From NCBI RefSeq assembly GCF_000964225.1, contig NZ_BAMZ01000019.1, positions 1-64,000 of the forward strand: 64,000 bases of DNA, read 5' to 3'. Of this stretch, positions 8,360 to 17,129 are shown in pieces. The notes under the pieces are model-generated. The model saw only the letters and a program-made list of their open reading frames with translations. It was not told where the DNA came from and did no database searches. Each line of letters begins with the position of its first letter. The stretch's first letter is position 1. This DNA comes from Acetobacter syzygii (GTDB lineage: Bacteria; Pseudomonadota; Alphaproteobacteria; Acetobacterales; Acetobacteraceae). The position numbers were made by a program, and so were the translations under genes.

Positions 8360-9952
8360 TTAATGCGCCACAACGGACAGGTGAACGGGGTCTGCATTAT
8401 CATGCTGGTCATGTGCTTCCGGCCCCAGCCGCGCAAACTTGAACATCAGATAAAGCTCCACCGCGATGAATATGCTGTAAAGCACCGTAAATCCGGCCAG
8501 CGAGAACACCATGTAGGACACACTATGTGTTGACGCGGACATAAAGGTTGGCAGGCGGTCAAACACAGTCCACGGCTGCCGGCCTGCTTCTGCAGTGATC
8601 CAGCCAAATTCCGTAGCCAGAATTGGCAGGGGAATGGACCACATGCACAGCTTGAGGAACAGTGGATTACGTTCAAGCTGGTTCTTCAGGCTCAGATAAG
8701 ACGCCATGGCGAACAGAACAAAAAAGAAAACGCCCAGAAACACCATAAAGCGGAAGGACCAGAAGGTCACAAACACATTCGGCAGAATGTCAGGTTTGGT
8801 CTGGTCAATAACAGTCTGGAGCTGCTCCGGCGGTATGGCCGTTACATCCTGATTGGGAGCGTGGCGGGTAGCCAGCAAACCGTAACCCATGTCGTTCTGG
8901 TTGGCATGGAATTCTTCCAGATCTGCCGCCAGATGATTTTCCTCGTATCTGCGCAGGGCACTAATGGCCTTAATACCCGATGCAATACGTGGTGCCGCGG
9001 CATCTTCCAGTTCGATCATACCCGTAATAGGGGTATTAAAGCTGTGCGTAATCAGCGGGGTCAGAACAAACGGAACACCAATTTCAAAAGAGCTTTCCTG
9101 CTTTTCGTCGTTGGGCAGTGCCGCCACAATCCAAGGTTCATACGGGGGTTTGCTGGTATGCCACAGCCCCTCGATTGCTGCGATCTTGGTTGGCTGATGT
9201 TCATAATCCAACCGGCCCAGCACGTCCCCCAAGGTAATGACTGCAACGGTGGAGAAAATACCGAACAGCGCAGCCATACGAAAAGACCGTGCAGCAAACG
9301 CACGATGTTCGCCACGCAACAGATAAAATGCACTGATCCCCATTACAAACAGGGATGCCGCCACATACCCTGCGACCGATGTATGCACAAACTTGGCCTG
9401 AGCATCAGGGTTAAAGACCACGCCAACAAAGCTATCAAACGTCATGCGCAGGGTTTCGGGGTCAAAATGCGCGCCATTGGGCATGTTCATGCTGGCGTTT
9501 GCCACCAGAATCCACAAGGCAGACAGGTTGGACCCCAGCGCCACAAGGTAGGTAATGGCCAGATGAGCTGGCTTGCTCAGCCTATCCCATCCAAAAAACA
9601 TAAGACCAACAAAGGTAGATTCCATAAAGAACGCCATCAACCCTTCAATGGCGAGCGGCGTGCCGAACATATCGCCAAAAAACCGGGAGTACATGGACCA
9701 GTTGGTGCCAAACTCGAACTCCATGGTCAGGCCGGTGGCCACGCCAAGAGCAAAGTTGATGCCAAACAGCTTGCCCCAGAAAAGAGCCATTTCCTTGTAA
9801 ACCTGCTTGCCGGTCACGACGTACACCGTTTCCATGGCAGCAAGCATAAAAGTGAGCCCCAACGTAAGGGGAACAAACATGAAGTGGTAAAGAGCCGTCA
9901 ACGCGAACTGAAAACGCGAAAGATCAACGACCGTAGGGTTAATCAAATCCAT
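8360..9952 (-). CDS. cydA: Cytochrome bd-type ubiquinol oxidase subunit I
   Basis: A 530-residue haem-bearing subunit. H23 in FALTALYHFMFVPLTLG corresponds to the axial histidine of the high-spin haems, and FVHTSVAGY contains the haem b558 histidine. The quinol-binding region retains the K and E of KIAAIEGLWHT, and GWITAEAGRQPW marks the helix after the Q-loop. The Q-loop is short, as in the cyanide-insensitive class. Location is the cytoplasmic membrane, with catalysis on the periplasmic side. It follows cydC after 47 nt containing a 14-bp palindrome. Confidence 0.97.
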   Translation of the reverse strand: MDLINPTVVDLSRFQFALTALYHFMFVPLTLGLTFMLAAMETVYVVTGKQVYKEMALFWGKLFGINFALGVATGLTMEFEFGTNWSMYSRFFGDMFGTPLAIEGLMAFFMESTFVGLMFFGWDRLSKPAHLAITYLVALGSNLSALWILVANASMNMPNGAHFDPETLRMTFDSFVGVVFNPDAQAKFVHTSVAGYVAASLFVMGISAFYLLRGEHRAFAARSFRMAALFGIFSTVAVITLGDVLGRLDYEHQPTKIAAIEGLWHTSKPPYEPWIVAALPNDEKQESSFEIGVPFVLTPLITHSFNTPITGMIELEDAAAPRIASGIKAISALRRYEENHLAADLEEFHANQNDMGYGLLATRHAPNQDVTAIPPEQLQTVIDQTKPDILPNVFVTFWSFRFMVFLGVFFFVLFAMASYLSLKNQLERNPLFLKLCMWSIPLPILATEFGWITAEAGRQPWTVFDRLPTFMSASTHSVSYMVFSLAGFTVLYSIFIAVELYLMFKFARLGPEAHDQHDNADPVHLSVVAH

Positions 9953-9973
9953 TTTTACAACCTTATTCCAGAA

Positions 9974-9987
9974 GAAAAGCGCTTTTC
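9974..9987. repeat. 14-bp perfect palindrome between cydC and cydA
   Basis: GAAAAGCGCTTTTC is its own reverse complement and lies 22 nt upstream of the cydA start in the only sizeable gap of the cyd operon. It could be an operator or an mRNA processing site. The lack of a loop and T tract argues against a terminator. Confidence 0.4.
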
Positions 9988-9999
9988 ACTTTCAGTTCG

Positions 10000-11727
10000 T
10001 CATGCGGCTCCCCCTTCCGGGTGAAAACAGGCGTCTTCCACCCTGACAATTCTGTGCATGAACGGCAGCACCGCAGCACGGTGAGTCATGCACACAATGG
10101 TCGTATTGTTCGCGTGCCGCATAAGGGCAGCCATAAGCGCCTGCTCTGTTGGCGCATCCAGCCCTTCGGTTGGTTCGTCCAGAATAAGCCACGGGGTCTG
10201 CCGCAGCAGGGCTTGAGCCACAGCCAGCCTACGGGCCTGCCCACCCGAAAGACGCAAACCATCATTACCTACCCACGTTTGCAAACCCTCTGGCAGAGAG
10301 GCCACAAAATGGGTGAGTTGCGTAATCTCCAGAACTTCCGCAAGCTTTGCATCTGTTGCAGACGGTGCGGCAAGGAGAAGATTATCCCTTAATGTACCTG
10401 CAAAAATATGAAAATCCTGTGCAGCGACACTCACAAAATCAGCCATATCTTCTGCACCCAGCGTGTGCACATCCACACCGCCAAAGGTAATGCTCCCCCC
10501 AAGAGGGGCATAAAAACCAAACAAAAGATTGATCAGACTGCTTTTTCCCGCACCCGATGGACCAATAAGCCCAACGTGTTCACCTTGCCTGATGGTAAGA
10601 GACGCGTTTTCCAACACGGGCGTCATGGTCAAGGGGTACGCAAAACTCACATTCCGCATCACCAGATCGTACGGTGCGTGCGGTAAACTCCGGGGCTTTA
10701 CGCTCTGGCCCACCCCATGGGGGGCACATGCCTGTTCCAGCCGTGTAACAGACAAACGGGCTTCTGCTGCGGCTTGCCGCGCCAGAGGTAAAGGAATAAT
10801 CACATCAAAAGCTGCCAATACTCCCAGAACCAGCATGGGAATTTCCGCAGAACTCAAATGTCCGGCCTTATAGGCCTGTGCCGCCAGCATAAGTACAACC
10901 AGGGCCGTACCAAACGCCATGATCGTGATTAAACCGCGGGCAGAACCCTCCAGAGCATCCAGCTTCCAGCGATCATGGTCTACCGCCTGTTGCTGCGCCT
11001 GCCACTGCTCTGCCCGACCTTGCGCCGCATCCAGAATGAGATATTCACCAATATTTTGGAGTGTTTCTGCCAGATCACTGCGAATATGGCTTTGTTTTTG
11101 CGCATTTTTGCACACACATCTGTTTATGGCACCACCAAAAAGCAATGGCACCAATGCGCCACTCAGCACCAGCCCTACGGCCAGCACCAACGCAGCAGAA
11201 GGCAGAAAACAGGCATACACACCCACAAAAACCACACTACACACCAATGCACGTGCAAAAGGCAACGCAACATCCGTATAGTATGCAGCAGCTTTATCAG
11301 TATCCGAGACAAAGCGCCCCAGCAGATCCCCCCCTTGCAGGTCGATCAGCCCTGCGGGAGCAAGGGGAGCAAGGCGCGCATAAACCCATGTGCGCCAATA
11401 CCCCGTCAGGCGTAACACACCATCATGCGCTACAACCCGCTCCAGATAACGCCCAAGAATGCGTGTCATGGCGAAAAAACGCACGCCTGTCGCTGGGAGT
11501 ATAATATTAAACGCACGCGCTGCACTTTGCCCTGCAAGCCCGGCAACTGCCGCACCAGCCAGCAGCCAGCCGGACAAAACAAGCAAACCAAAGCTGGATA
11601 AAGCCGCAAGGCAAGCCAACACCACCCCTCCGGCAAGGCGCCAGCGTACAGTGGCTGAAAGACACATAAAACCGGAAATACCCAGTTCCAGGCGTTCAAC
11701 TTGCAAAGGTTTTTGCTGCGTGGTCAT
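10000..11727 (-). CDS. cydC: Heterodimeric ABC exporter subunit CydC
   Basis: About 575 residues: an N-terminal six-helix ABC exporter domain (to about residue 320) and a C-terminal ATPase with Walker A GPSGAGKSS, signature LSGGQARRLAVAQ and Walker B WLILDEPTEGLD. CydDC exports reducing thiols (cysteine, glutathione) or haem-related ligands to the periplasm and is needed for assembly of cytochrome bd in E. coli. Its ATG overlaps the cydD stop as ATGA, which sets the start at 11727 rather than 11859 and indicates translational coupling. Confidence 0.93.
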   Translation of the reverse strand: MTTQQKPLQVERLELGISGFMCLSATVRWRLAGGVVLACLAALSSFGLLVLSGWLLAGAAVAGLAGQSAARAFNIILPATGVRFFAMTRILGRYLERVVAHDGVLRLTGYWRTWVYARLAPLAPAGLIDLQGGDLLGRFVSDTDKAAAYYTDVALPFARALVCSVVFVGVYACFLPSAALVLAVGLVLSGALVPLLFGGAINRCVCKNAQKQSHIRSDLAETLQNIGEYLILDAAQGRAEQWQAQQQAVDHDRWKLDALEGSARGLITIMAFGTALVVLMLAAQAYKAGHLSSAEIPMLVLGVLAAFDVIIPLPLARQAAAEARLSVTRLEQACAPHGVGQSVKPRSLPHAPYDLVMRNVSFAYPLTMTPVLENASLTIRQGEHVGLIGPSGAGKSSLINLLFGFYAPLGGSITFGGVDVHTLGAEDMADFVSVAAQDFHIFAGTLRDNLLLAAPSATDAKLAEVLEITQLTHFVASLPEGLQTWVGNDGLRLSGGQARRLAVAQALLRQTPWLILDEPTEGLDAPTEQALMAALMRHANNTTIVCMTHRAAVLPFMHRIVRVEDACFHPEGGAA

Positions 11728-13421
11728 GCAACGGTTTCCTTTTGCATGGGCAGTTCTTTCACAGCGCCATTTTGCACATGGAGCAACAGATCTGCCCGTG
11801 CGGCCAATGCCTGCCTGTGCGTTGCAACAATAACAATACGCCCCACAGTGCAGCGGCAAATTGCATCGGCCACACGCATGGCGCCAGCCGTATCCAATCC
11901 TGCCGTGGGTTCATCCAGCACCAGCACGTCCGGGTCGCGCAGCAATGCGCGCGCCAGCGCCAGCCGACGCACCTGCCCACCGGACAGGCGACTCCCCCGC
12001 TCGCCTAAATGCGTATCAAACCCTTGTGGAAGCTGTTCAATAAACCCCAACGCATCGGCCTGCTCCGCAGCGCGCCGCAACTGTTGCGCATCCGCATTGG
12101 GTGCGGCAAGGCGCAGGTTCTCCGCCACTGTTCCAAACACCATAAGTGGGCGCTGCGGAACCCATGCCATGCGCAAATTTTCCAGCGGCATGACTTGCCC
12201 AGATGGATCATAAGCGATCAGGCTACCCGACTGCGGCTGCAAAAATCCTAACACGGTCTGTAAAAGTGTGGTTTTACCCGCACCACTTGCACCTGTTAAA
12301 ACAGTCAGTCTGTTACGGTCAAAATGGCAGGTCACATCGTGCAGCAGGGGTGTTCCATCCAGACTGTGCACAGCAAGAGACTGGCAACTTAGCTGCCCAA
12401 CAACATTTTTTTGCATTTTGGCCAGATCACCATCGCGCCGCAACACGGTGGGTAAGGCAAACAGTTTGCCCATGCTCTCCATAGCTGCACGTGCATTCTG
12501 CCGAGCATGGTAACTGGCGGAGAACGTACGCAAAGGCATAAAATATTCCGGCGCAAGCAGCAGCACCAGAAATGCAGACCTAAAATCTGCCGTTCCCGCC
12601 AGCAGACGTGTGCCAAACACAATCGCTACCAGAGCAATAGACAGGCTGGAAAAAAACTCCAGCGCAGCAGAAGTCAGGAATGCTACCTTCATAACCGACA
12701 GGGTCGTGCGCCTGTGGGCATCTGCCAGGGAGGCAATACGCTCCAGACTTGCCTGCGTGCGGCCAAAAAGCCGCAGGGTTTTAAGCCCCCGCAAAGCATC
12801 CAGAAAACTGCCACCCAGCACAGAAAGCTCGCGCCACCGCCGGTCCATAACAACCTGAGCGCCATACCCCACAAACGCCATAAAAACAGGAATAAGCGGC
12901 CCAGTGCAGGCCAGAACCAGAAAGCTCCATCCATCCACTCCGGCAACCACACCCAGAATAAGAAGCGGCAAAACCACCATCATGGCCGCAGAGGGTATGT
13001 AACGGGCAAAATAGGGAACCAATGCGTCCGAACCTTCGGTAAAGGTCGTTATGACCTCCCCTGCAGGTATGGTTGCACAAGCCACGGGCCCTGCTGCAAA
13101 CAGACGCGCCAAAAGCTGCCTCCGCACATGGCTGGCCACCCGCAACCCGGCCTGAGTGCCCATCATATCCGAGACAAAACGCGCCCCCACCTGCCCGGCA
13201 AGGCAGATGAGAATAAAGGCGAACTGTAGCCCCTCCGCCCCCACAGTGTGGTTACGGAAGGCTATATCGTCCACAACATGAGCAAGCTGCACAAACTGGC
13301 AAACCAGCAGAACTGCCGAGACCCCACCCGCAACGACAGACCCCAGCAACCAGCCCCGCACAATACGGGTCAGTCGCCTGGTCATATCTGCGCCGAGAGA
13401 GTTGGCAGGGGTGGTGATCAT
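11724..13421 (-). CDS. cydD: Heterodimeric ABC exporter subunit CydD
   Basis: A 565-residue partner of CydC with the same layout: membrane domain first, then the ATPase with Walker A GASGAGKTT, signature RLSGGQVRRLALARALL and Walker B VLVLDEPTAGLD. It is the first gene of the cydDCAB block and probably carries the operon promoter in the AT-rich region upstream. The start at 13421 has no clean ribosome site; an internal ATG 36 nt later is possible. Placing cydDC immediately before cydAB ties assembly to the oxidase it serves. Confidence 0.92.
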   Translation of the reverse strand: MITTPANSLGADMTRRLTRIVRGWLLGSVVAGGVSAVLLVCQFVQLAHVVDDIAFRNHTVGAEGLQFAFILICLAGQVGARFVSDMMGTQAGLRVASHVRRQLLARLFAAGPVACATIPAGEVITTFTEGSDALVPYFARYIPSAAMMVVLPLLILGVVAGVDGWSFLVLACTGPLIPVFMAFVGYGAQVVMDRRWRELSVLGGSFLDALRGLKTLRLFGRTQASLERIASLADAHRRTTLSVMKVAFLTSAALEFFSSLSIALVAIVFGTRLLAGTADFRSAFLVLLLAPEYFMPLRTFSASYHARQNARAAMESMGKLFALPTVLRRDGDLAKMQKNVVGQLSCQSLAVHSLDGTPLLHDVTCHFDRNRLTVLTGASGAGKTTLLQTVLGFLQPQSGSLIAYDPSGQVMPLENLRMAWVPQRPLMVFGTVAENLRLAAPNADAQQLRRAAEQADALGFIEQLPQGFDTHLGERGSRLSGGQVRRLALARALLRDPDVLVLDEPTAGLDTAGAMRVADAICRCTVGRIVIVATHRQALAARADLLLHVQNGAVKELPMQKETVA

Positions 13422-13821
13422 CCTGATAATACTTACAAGATTTAATTAACAATAATGTTTAATTATATTTGAAAGTATCGCTCGTCAAGAGATTCTGGAT
13501 GTTGAGAATTTTCTCAACTAGGGAATTATCTTAAAAAATTACATTTATGCGCTGATATGAAAAAAATAATATGAATGATACATATTTATATTCTATGAAT
13601 TTATTTATTATCTCATATAAAAATATTTTTTGATAATTTTGTATTTTATTTTTATCTATTGATTACAAAATTTATGGATTTTTTTCTTCATGATTTTTAT
13701 TTTTGTTCGCAAAAATTCATCTTCTGACTCCTCATCAAGCCAAAAGTTACATAATTTCTTAAACTATCCGAATTTCATGGAGTAGGCAGATCAAACCGTT
13801 TTATCCGCCCTGCAAAGCCCC
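13422..13821. other. 400-bp AT-rich intergenic region upstream of cydD
   Basis: No supportable gene lies here. Composition differs sharply from the rest of the window, with long A/T runs from about 13430 to 13760. It contains an 18-bp interrupted palindrome at 13501-13518 and presumably the cyd operon promoter. A 20-codon ATG ORF around 13573 has no ribosome site and is not called. Confidence 0.7.
13501..13518. promoter_or_regulatory. Candidate operator upstream of cydD
   Basis: GTTGAGAA and TTCTCAAC are perfect inverted arms separated by TT, about 80 nt before the cydD start. Position and symmetry fit a dimeric regulator of the oxidase operon. It is not the FNR consensus (TTGAT-N4-ATCAA), and the regulator is unknown. 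Confidence 0.4.
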
Positions 13822-14805
13822 TCAGGGTATTTCAACAACCAATCGGCCTTTTATTTTACCATCCAGCAGGTCTGTTGCAGCATTCAGCACGCCTGATAAC
13901 GGAAGAATCCGCGTCATGCCCTCCAGTAGGTCTTTATCCACCAGAGTCGCCAAACGTGCCCATGCCTGTTGCCGCACATTCTGGGGGCACATCACGCTAT
14001 CTATGCCCACAAGAGTGACGCCCCGCAGAATAAAAGGAGCCACCGTTGCCGGAAAATCCATACCGCCAGCAAGGCCGCAGGCTGTAACGACCCCACGAGG
14101 TTTTATGGCCGCGCAGACGGATGCCAGAACCTGCCCCCCAACCACATCCACGGCTCCTGCCCAGCGGGCGTTTTCCAGTGGTCTGGACGGCATTTCAAAA
14201 TGCGAACGTGCCAGCACATCAGCCGCACCAAGTTTTCGTAGATAGGGCTGCTCTTCCAGCCGACCGGTTACGGCAACCACCTCGTACCCCATTTTGGCCA
14301 GCAGCATGACCGCCACGCTACCCACCCCACCAGTTGCCCCGGTTACCAGTACAGGCCCATCATGCGGCTCCACACCTTCCCGCACCAACGCCTGCACACA
14401 GAGCATTGCCGTAAAACCCGCCGTACCCAGCGCCATAACCTGCTGCGCACTCAAACCAGTTGGCAATGACAGAAGCCAGTCATGGGGCACCCGTGCTTTT
14501 TGCGCCAGACCACCCCAGTGTTTTTCCCCCACACCCCAACCATTCAACATGACCTCCTGCCCGGCAGAAAAAGCCGGACTGGTGGACTGTTCGACCACAC
14601 CCGCAAAATCAATGCCCGGCACCATGGGCCAAGCCCGCACCACAGGCCCACGCCCGGTAATTGCCAGTGCATCCTTGTAATTCAGCCCTGACCAATGGAC
14701 ACGAACTGTCACATCCCCTTCTGGCAGAGCACTTTCGGGCAAATGCCGCAGCGTGGCTGTTGGGCCGTTCCTGTCTGTTTTTTCAAGGTAGAGGGCTTCA
14801 AACAT
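13822..14805 (-). CDS. acuI: AcuI/YhdH-type zinc-independent quinone/acryloyl-CoA reductase (MDR family)
   Basis: About 327 residues of the medium-chain dehydrogenase/reductase superfamily. The N-terminal GroES-like part has HWSGLNYKDALAITGRG and PGIDFAGVV; the Rossmann part has VTGATGGVGSVAVMLLAKMGYEV, and YLRKLGAADVL follows. These are hallmarks of the YhdH/AcuI subgroup, which reduces acryloyl-CoA to propionyl-CoA with NADPH; other subgroup members reduce quinone-like substrates. Zinc-ligand cysteines are absent. The ATG at 14805 has GGA at a sensible distance, whereas GTG at 14814 does not. Confidence 0.88.
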   Translation of the reverse strand: MFEALYLEKTDRNGPTATLRHLPESALPEGDVTVRVHWSGLNYKDALAITGRGPVVRAWPMVPGIDFAGVVEQSTSPAFSAGQEVMLNGWGVGEKHWGGLAQKARVPHDWLLSLPTGLSAQQVMALGTAGFTAMLCVQALVREGVEPHDGPVLVTGATGGVGSVAVMLLAKMGYEVVAVTGRLEEQPYLRKLGAADVLARSHFEMPSRPLENARWAGAVDVVGGQVLASVCAAIKPRGVVTACGLAGGMDFPATVAPFILRGVTLVGIDSVMCPQNVRQQAWARLATLVDKDLLEGMTRILPLSGVLNAATDLLDGKIKGRLVVEIP

Positions 14806-14986
14806 CACATTCACATCCAGATGGGCGCGTTCCCGCCATACTCAGAAGAGCAGGCCAAACACACTAACAACCCTCCAACGCCTGCAAAGAGCCCCCGTGC
14901 CACACTGACAGATTTTTGAAGTCCCACCTCCCACCTTCATGACATAAAAAATACAACAGGAATGATGCTGGTCAGCCGCTTCCTTT

Positions 14987-16351
14987 TTGTTCATACTGTG
15001 GCATCCTAACAGTATACCGGACGTTCTCTTGCTCCTGTTCATTATGGGTCTGTTGACCCTTGTTCTGCTGATCGCCATCAGTATCCTGATCGCGCTTTCT
15101 GAAATTTCATTTGCGGCCGCCCGGGAAGTCCGGCTCCGCAGCCGTGCAGAAGCAGGAGACCCCCGCGCGCAGGCCTTTCTGGCGCTCCGCCGCAACAGTG
15201 GGCAGGTCATAACCGTTATCCAGATCTGCCTGAATGGTGTGGGCATTATGGGCGGTATTGTCAGCTCGGAAATGCTCTCTCCCCCACTGGCCGTTTTTTT
15301 TACCCAGTGGAAGCTGTCTGACTGGTGGGCACAAAATCTGGCCTCCACGATCAGCTTTGTTTTTGTCACCGGTATGTTTGTTCTGTTTGCAGACCTGCTG
15401 CCCAAACGGGTCGCCATGAGCAACCCGGATAAGGTGGCCTTGGCCGTTGGCTGGTTCCCTCGCCTTGCCCTGCGTATTCTGTATCCGGTTGTCTGGATTT
15501 TTTCCAAGATTTCCGATGTGGTGCTCAAAGCTCTCAAAATTCCCGCAGCTTCGGCCGTAGAGCCTGTGACCCCGGAAGACCTGCACGCCATTCTGGCTGC
15601 TGGCACGGCCTCTGGCGCGCTGCTTCAGCAAGAACACCAGATGATCGAAAATGTTTTGGGCTTGCAGGACCGGTCGGTCACATCCGCCATGACCCCGCGG
15701 GACGAGATTATTTTTCTCGATATTCAGGACACCCCCGAACACAACCACGAAAAAGTGCGCACAGAGCCCTACTCCCGCTACCCGCTGTGCAATGGGGGGC
15801 TGGACAAGGTTATTGGTTCCATTCGCGCGGAAGACGTTCTGGCCTCGGTTGTGGATCCATCCATTGCACCATCCGGCCGCCCCCATAGCAATCCCATTGC
15901 CCGTATGCGCCGCGATGTGCCCTCCGTACCAGAAACACTGAACCTGTGGGATACGCTCGCCCAGTTTGACACATCAGGCGTAGGCTTTGCGCTGGTTGTT
16001 AACGAGTACGGACTGGTTGTAGGGCTGATTACCTTTAAAGACATTATGGGCGTTCTGATGGACGGGCTGGCCAGCCCGTTTGAGGAGCAGGCCATTGTGC
16101 AGCGTGATGCCAACTCATGGTTGGTCGATGGAGCGGCCCCTATTGGGGAGGTCATGCGGGAACTGAATATTGTAAACCTGCCTGACCATGAGCAGTTTGA
16201 TACGATCAGCGGCTTTATCATGCACCGCCTCCGCCGTATGGCGCGCAAAACCGACCGGGTCGATGCATCGGGCTTCAGGTTTGAGGTGGTGGATGTGGAG
16301 GGCTTCCGCATCAACCAGCTACTGGTTACGCGGCTGAACACCACTCCATAA
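14987..16351 (+). CDS. CNNM/CBS-domain membrane protein, PaeA (YtfL)-like
   Basis: About 454 residues. An N-terminal DUF21 membrane domain (four hydrophobic segments to about residue 150) is followed by paired CBS domains and a CorC_HlyC C-terminal domain. Conserved strings such as SEISFAAAREVRLRSRAEAGD, LFADLLPKRVAMSNP, VNEYGLVVGLITFKD and RDANSWLVDGAAPI run parallel to E. coli YtfL, now PaeA, implicated in cadaverine/putrescine export; relatives affect Mg/Co tolerance. The start is uncertain: TTG at 14987 opens the frame, and the first ATG is at 15044. It ends in a strong terminator. Confidence 0.88.
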   Translation: MFILWHPNSIPDVLLLLFIMGLLTLVLLIAISILIALSEISFAAAREVRLRSRAEAGDPRAQAFLALRRNSGQVITVIQICLNGVGIMGGIVSSEMLSPPLAVFFTQWKLSDWWAQNLASTISFVFVTGMFVLFADLLPKRVAMSNPDKVALAVGWFPRLALRILYPVVWIFSKISDVVLKALKIPAASAVEPVTPEDLHAILAAGTASGALLQQEHQMIENVLGLQDRSVTSAMTPRDEIIFLDIQDTPEHNHEKVRTEPYSRYPLCNGGLDKVIGSIRAEDVLASVVDPSIAPSGRPHSNPIARMRRDVPSVPETLNLWDTLAQFDTSGVGFALVVNEYGLVVGLITFKDIMGVLMDGLASPFEEQAIVQRDANSWLVDGAAPIGEVMRELNIVNLPDHEQFDTISGFIMHRLRRMARKTDRVDASGFRFEVVDVEGFRINQLLVTRLNTTP

Positions 16352-16360
16352 GTAGTCGCT

Positions 16361-16414
16361 AGAAAAAGGGGGCAAAGGCTATTGTGATCACTGTAGCCTT
16401 TGCCCCCTTTTTCT
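16361..16414 (+). terminator. Strong intrinsic terminator after the PaeA-like gene
   Basis: Nearly perfect arms, containing AAAGGGGGCAAAGGCTA and its complement TAGCCTTTGCCCCCTTT, enclose a loop of about 12 nt and end in T-rich sequence 10 nt after the stop codon. Confidence 0.92.
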
Positions 16415-16490
16415 ATTGTTCCTCTAATCGAAAAAAAATGACATAGTCTTCTCACTTGACCATTATCCAATAGAACTTGGAGAAAGTGAG

Positions 16491-16934
16491 ATGAAGTTTA
16501 AAGCGCTTTCCATAGCTTTCCTGCCCGTTCTTCTGCTGGCAGGCTGCGCAGAAACCCCAATGGGCCCAACTGCACAGGTGCTGCCCGGGCCGGGCAAGGA
16601 CTACGGGCAGTTCCTGCAGGAACAGAACTTCTGTCGTTCACAGGCTGCTGCTGCCGTTCAGGGGCAGGCCGAACGCCAGAACCATAAAGCCATTTACGGT
16701 GGACTCGCAGCAACAGCTCTGGGCGCTGGCCTTGGTGCAGCCGCTGGCGGCGGCGCAGGCGCTGGCATTGGTGCTGCTGCTGGTGCCATGGGCGGTGGTC
16801 TGGGGGGGAGCCTCTATTCCAACAGCCAGCAGGGTGGCATTCAAACCCAGTATAACAACGCCTATGTTGCGTGCATGATCGCTTACAAAAACGTTCTGCC
16901 TGCACCCCAGCCCGCCTACGGTTACAGCCGCTAA
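16491..16934 (+). CDS. Glycine-zipper outer-membrane lipoprotein
   Basis: A 147-residue lipoprotein precursor. The signal peptide ends with lipobox LLAGC, so the mature N-terminal Cys is residue 19. After a Gln-rich region come repeated small-residue steps (GLGAAAGGGAGAGIGAAAGAM), a glycine-zipper domain able to insert in or pack against membranes, as in SlyB/Pcp-like lipoproteins. A tail rich in Gln, Asn, Pro and Tyr follows. TGGAGAAAG precedes the ATG. Function beyond envelope structure is not known. Confidence 0.85.
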   Translation: MKFKALSIAFLPVLLLAGCAETPMGPTAQVLPGPGKDYGQFLQEQNFCRSQAAAAVQGQAERQNHKAIYGGLAATALGAGLGAAAGGGAGAGIGAAAGAMGGGLGGSLYSNSQQGGIQTQYNNAYVACMIAYKNVLPAPQPAYGYSR

Positions 16935-16946
16935 AACCACACTCAA

Positions 16947-16976
16947 GCGCGCACGCCCTGTGCAGGGCATGCGCGC
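16947..16976 (+). terminator. Hairpin after the glycine-zipper lipoprotein gene
   Basis: Arms GCGCGCACGCCCTG and CAGGGCATGCGCGC pair with one mismatch. The downstream T tract is weak (AGGTTTAGC), so this is a likely but imperfect terminator or mRNA-stabilising hairpin. Confidence 0.5.
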
Positions 16977-17059
16977 AGGTTTAGCTTAATCCGTCATAAT
17001 CACCGTGGGTCTTGGTGGTCGCACTATCTGTGCTACTCCGCCAAAACGAGCCGCATAAA

Positions 17060-17089
17060 AAAAGGGCCATTCCTGCGAATGGCCCTTTT
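17060..17089. terminator. Bidirectional terminator between lipoprotein and porin genes
   Basis: Perfect 13-bp stem AAAAGGGCCATTC / GAATGGCCCTTTT with a 4-nt loop. T runs follow on both strands, with the longer one on the minus strand, so it ends the porin transcript and backs up the lipoprotein terminator. Confidence 0.9.
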
Positions 17090-17129
17090 CCTTAATATTG
17101 CCCTGACTAACGCCAGAGACTGGTCTTTT

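Noticed and set aside
8861-10024. 387-codon frame opposite cydA
   Set aside because: Composition is unusual (Cys, His, Gln, Arg rich), with no domain; it is a shadow of the cydA coding strand.
13573-13635. 20-codon ORF in the AT-rich gap
   Set aside because: No ribosome site and composition follows the surrounding A/T runs; insufficient support.
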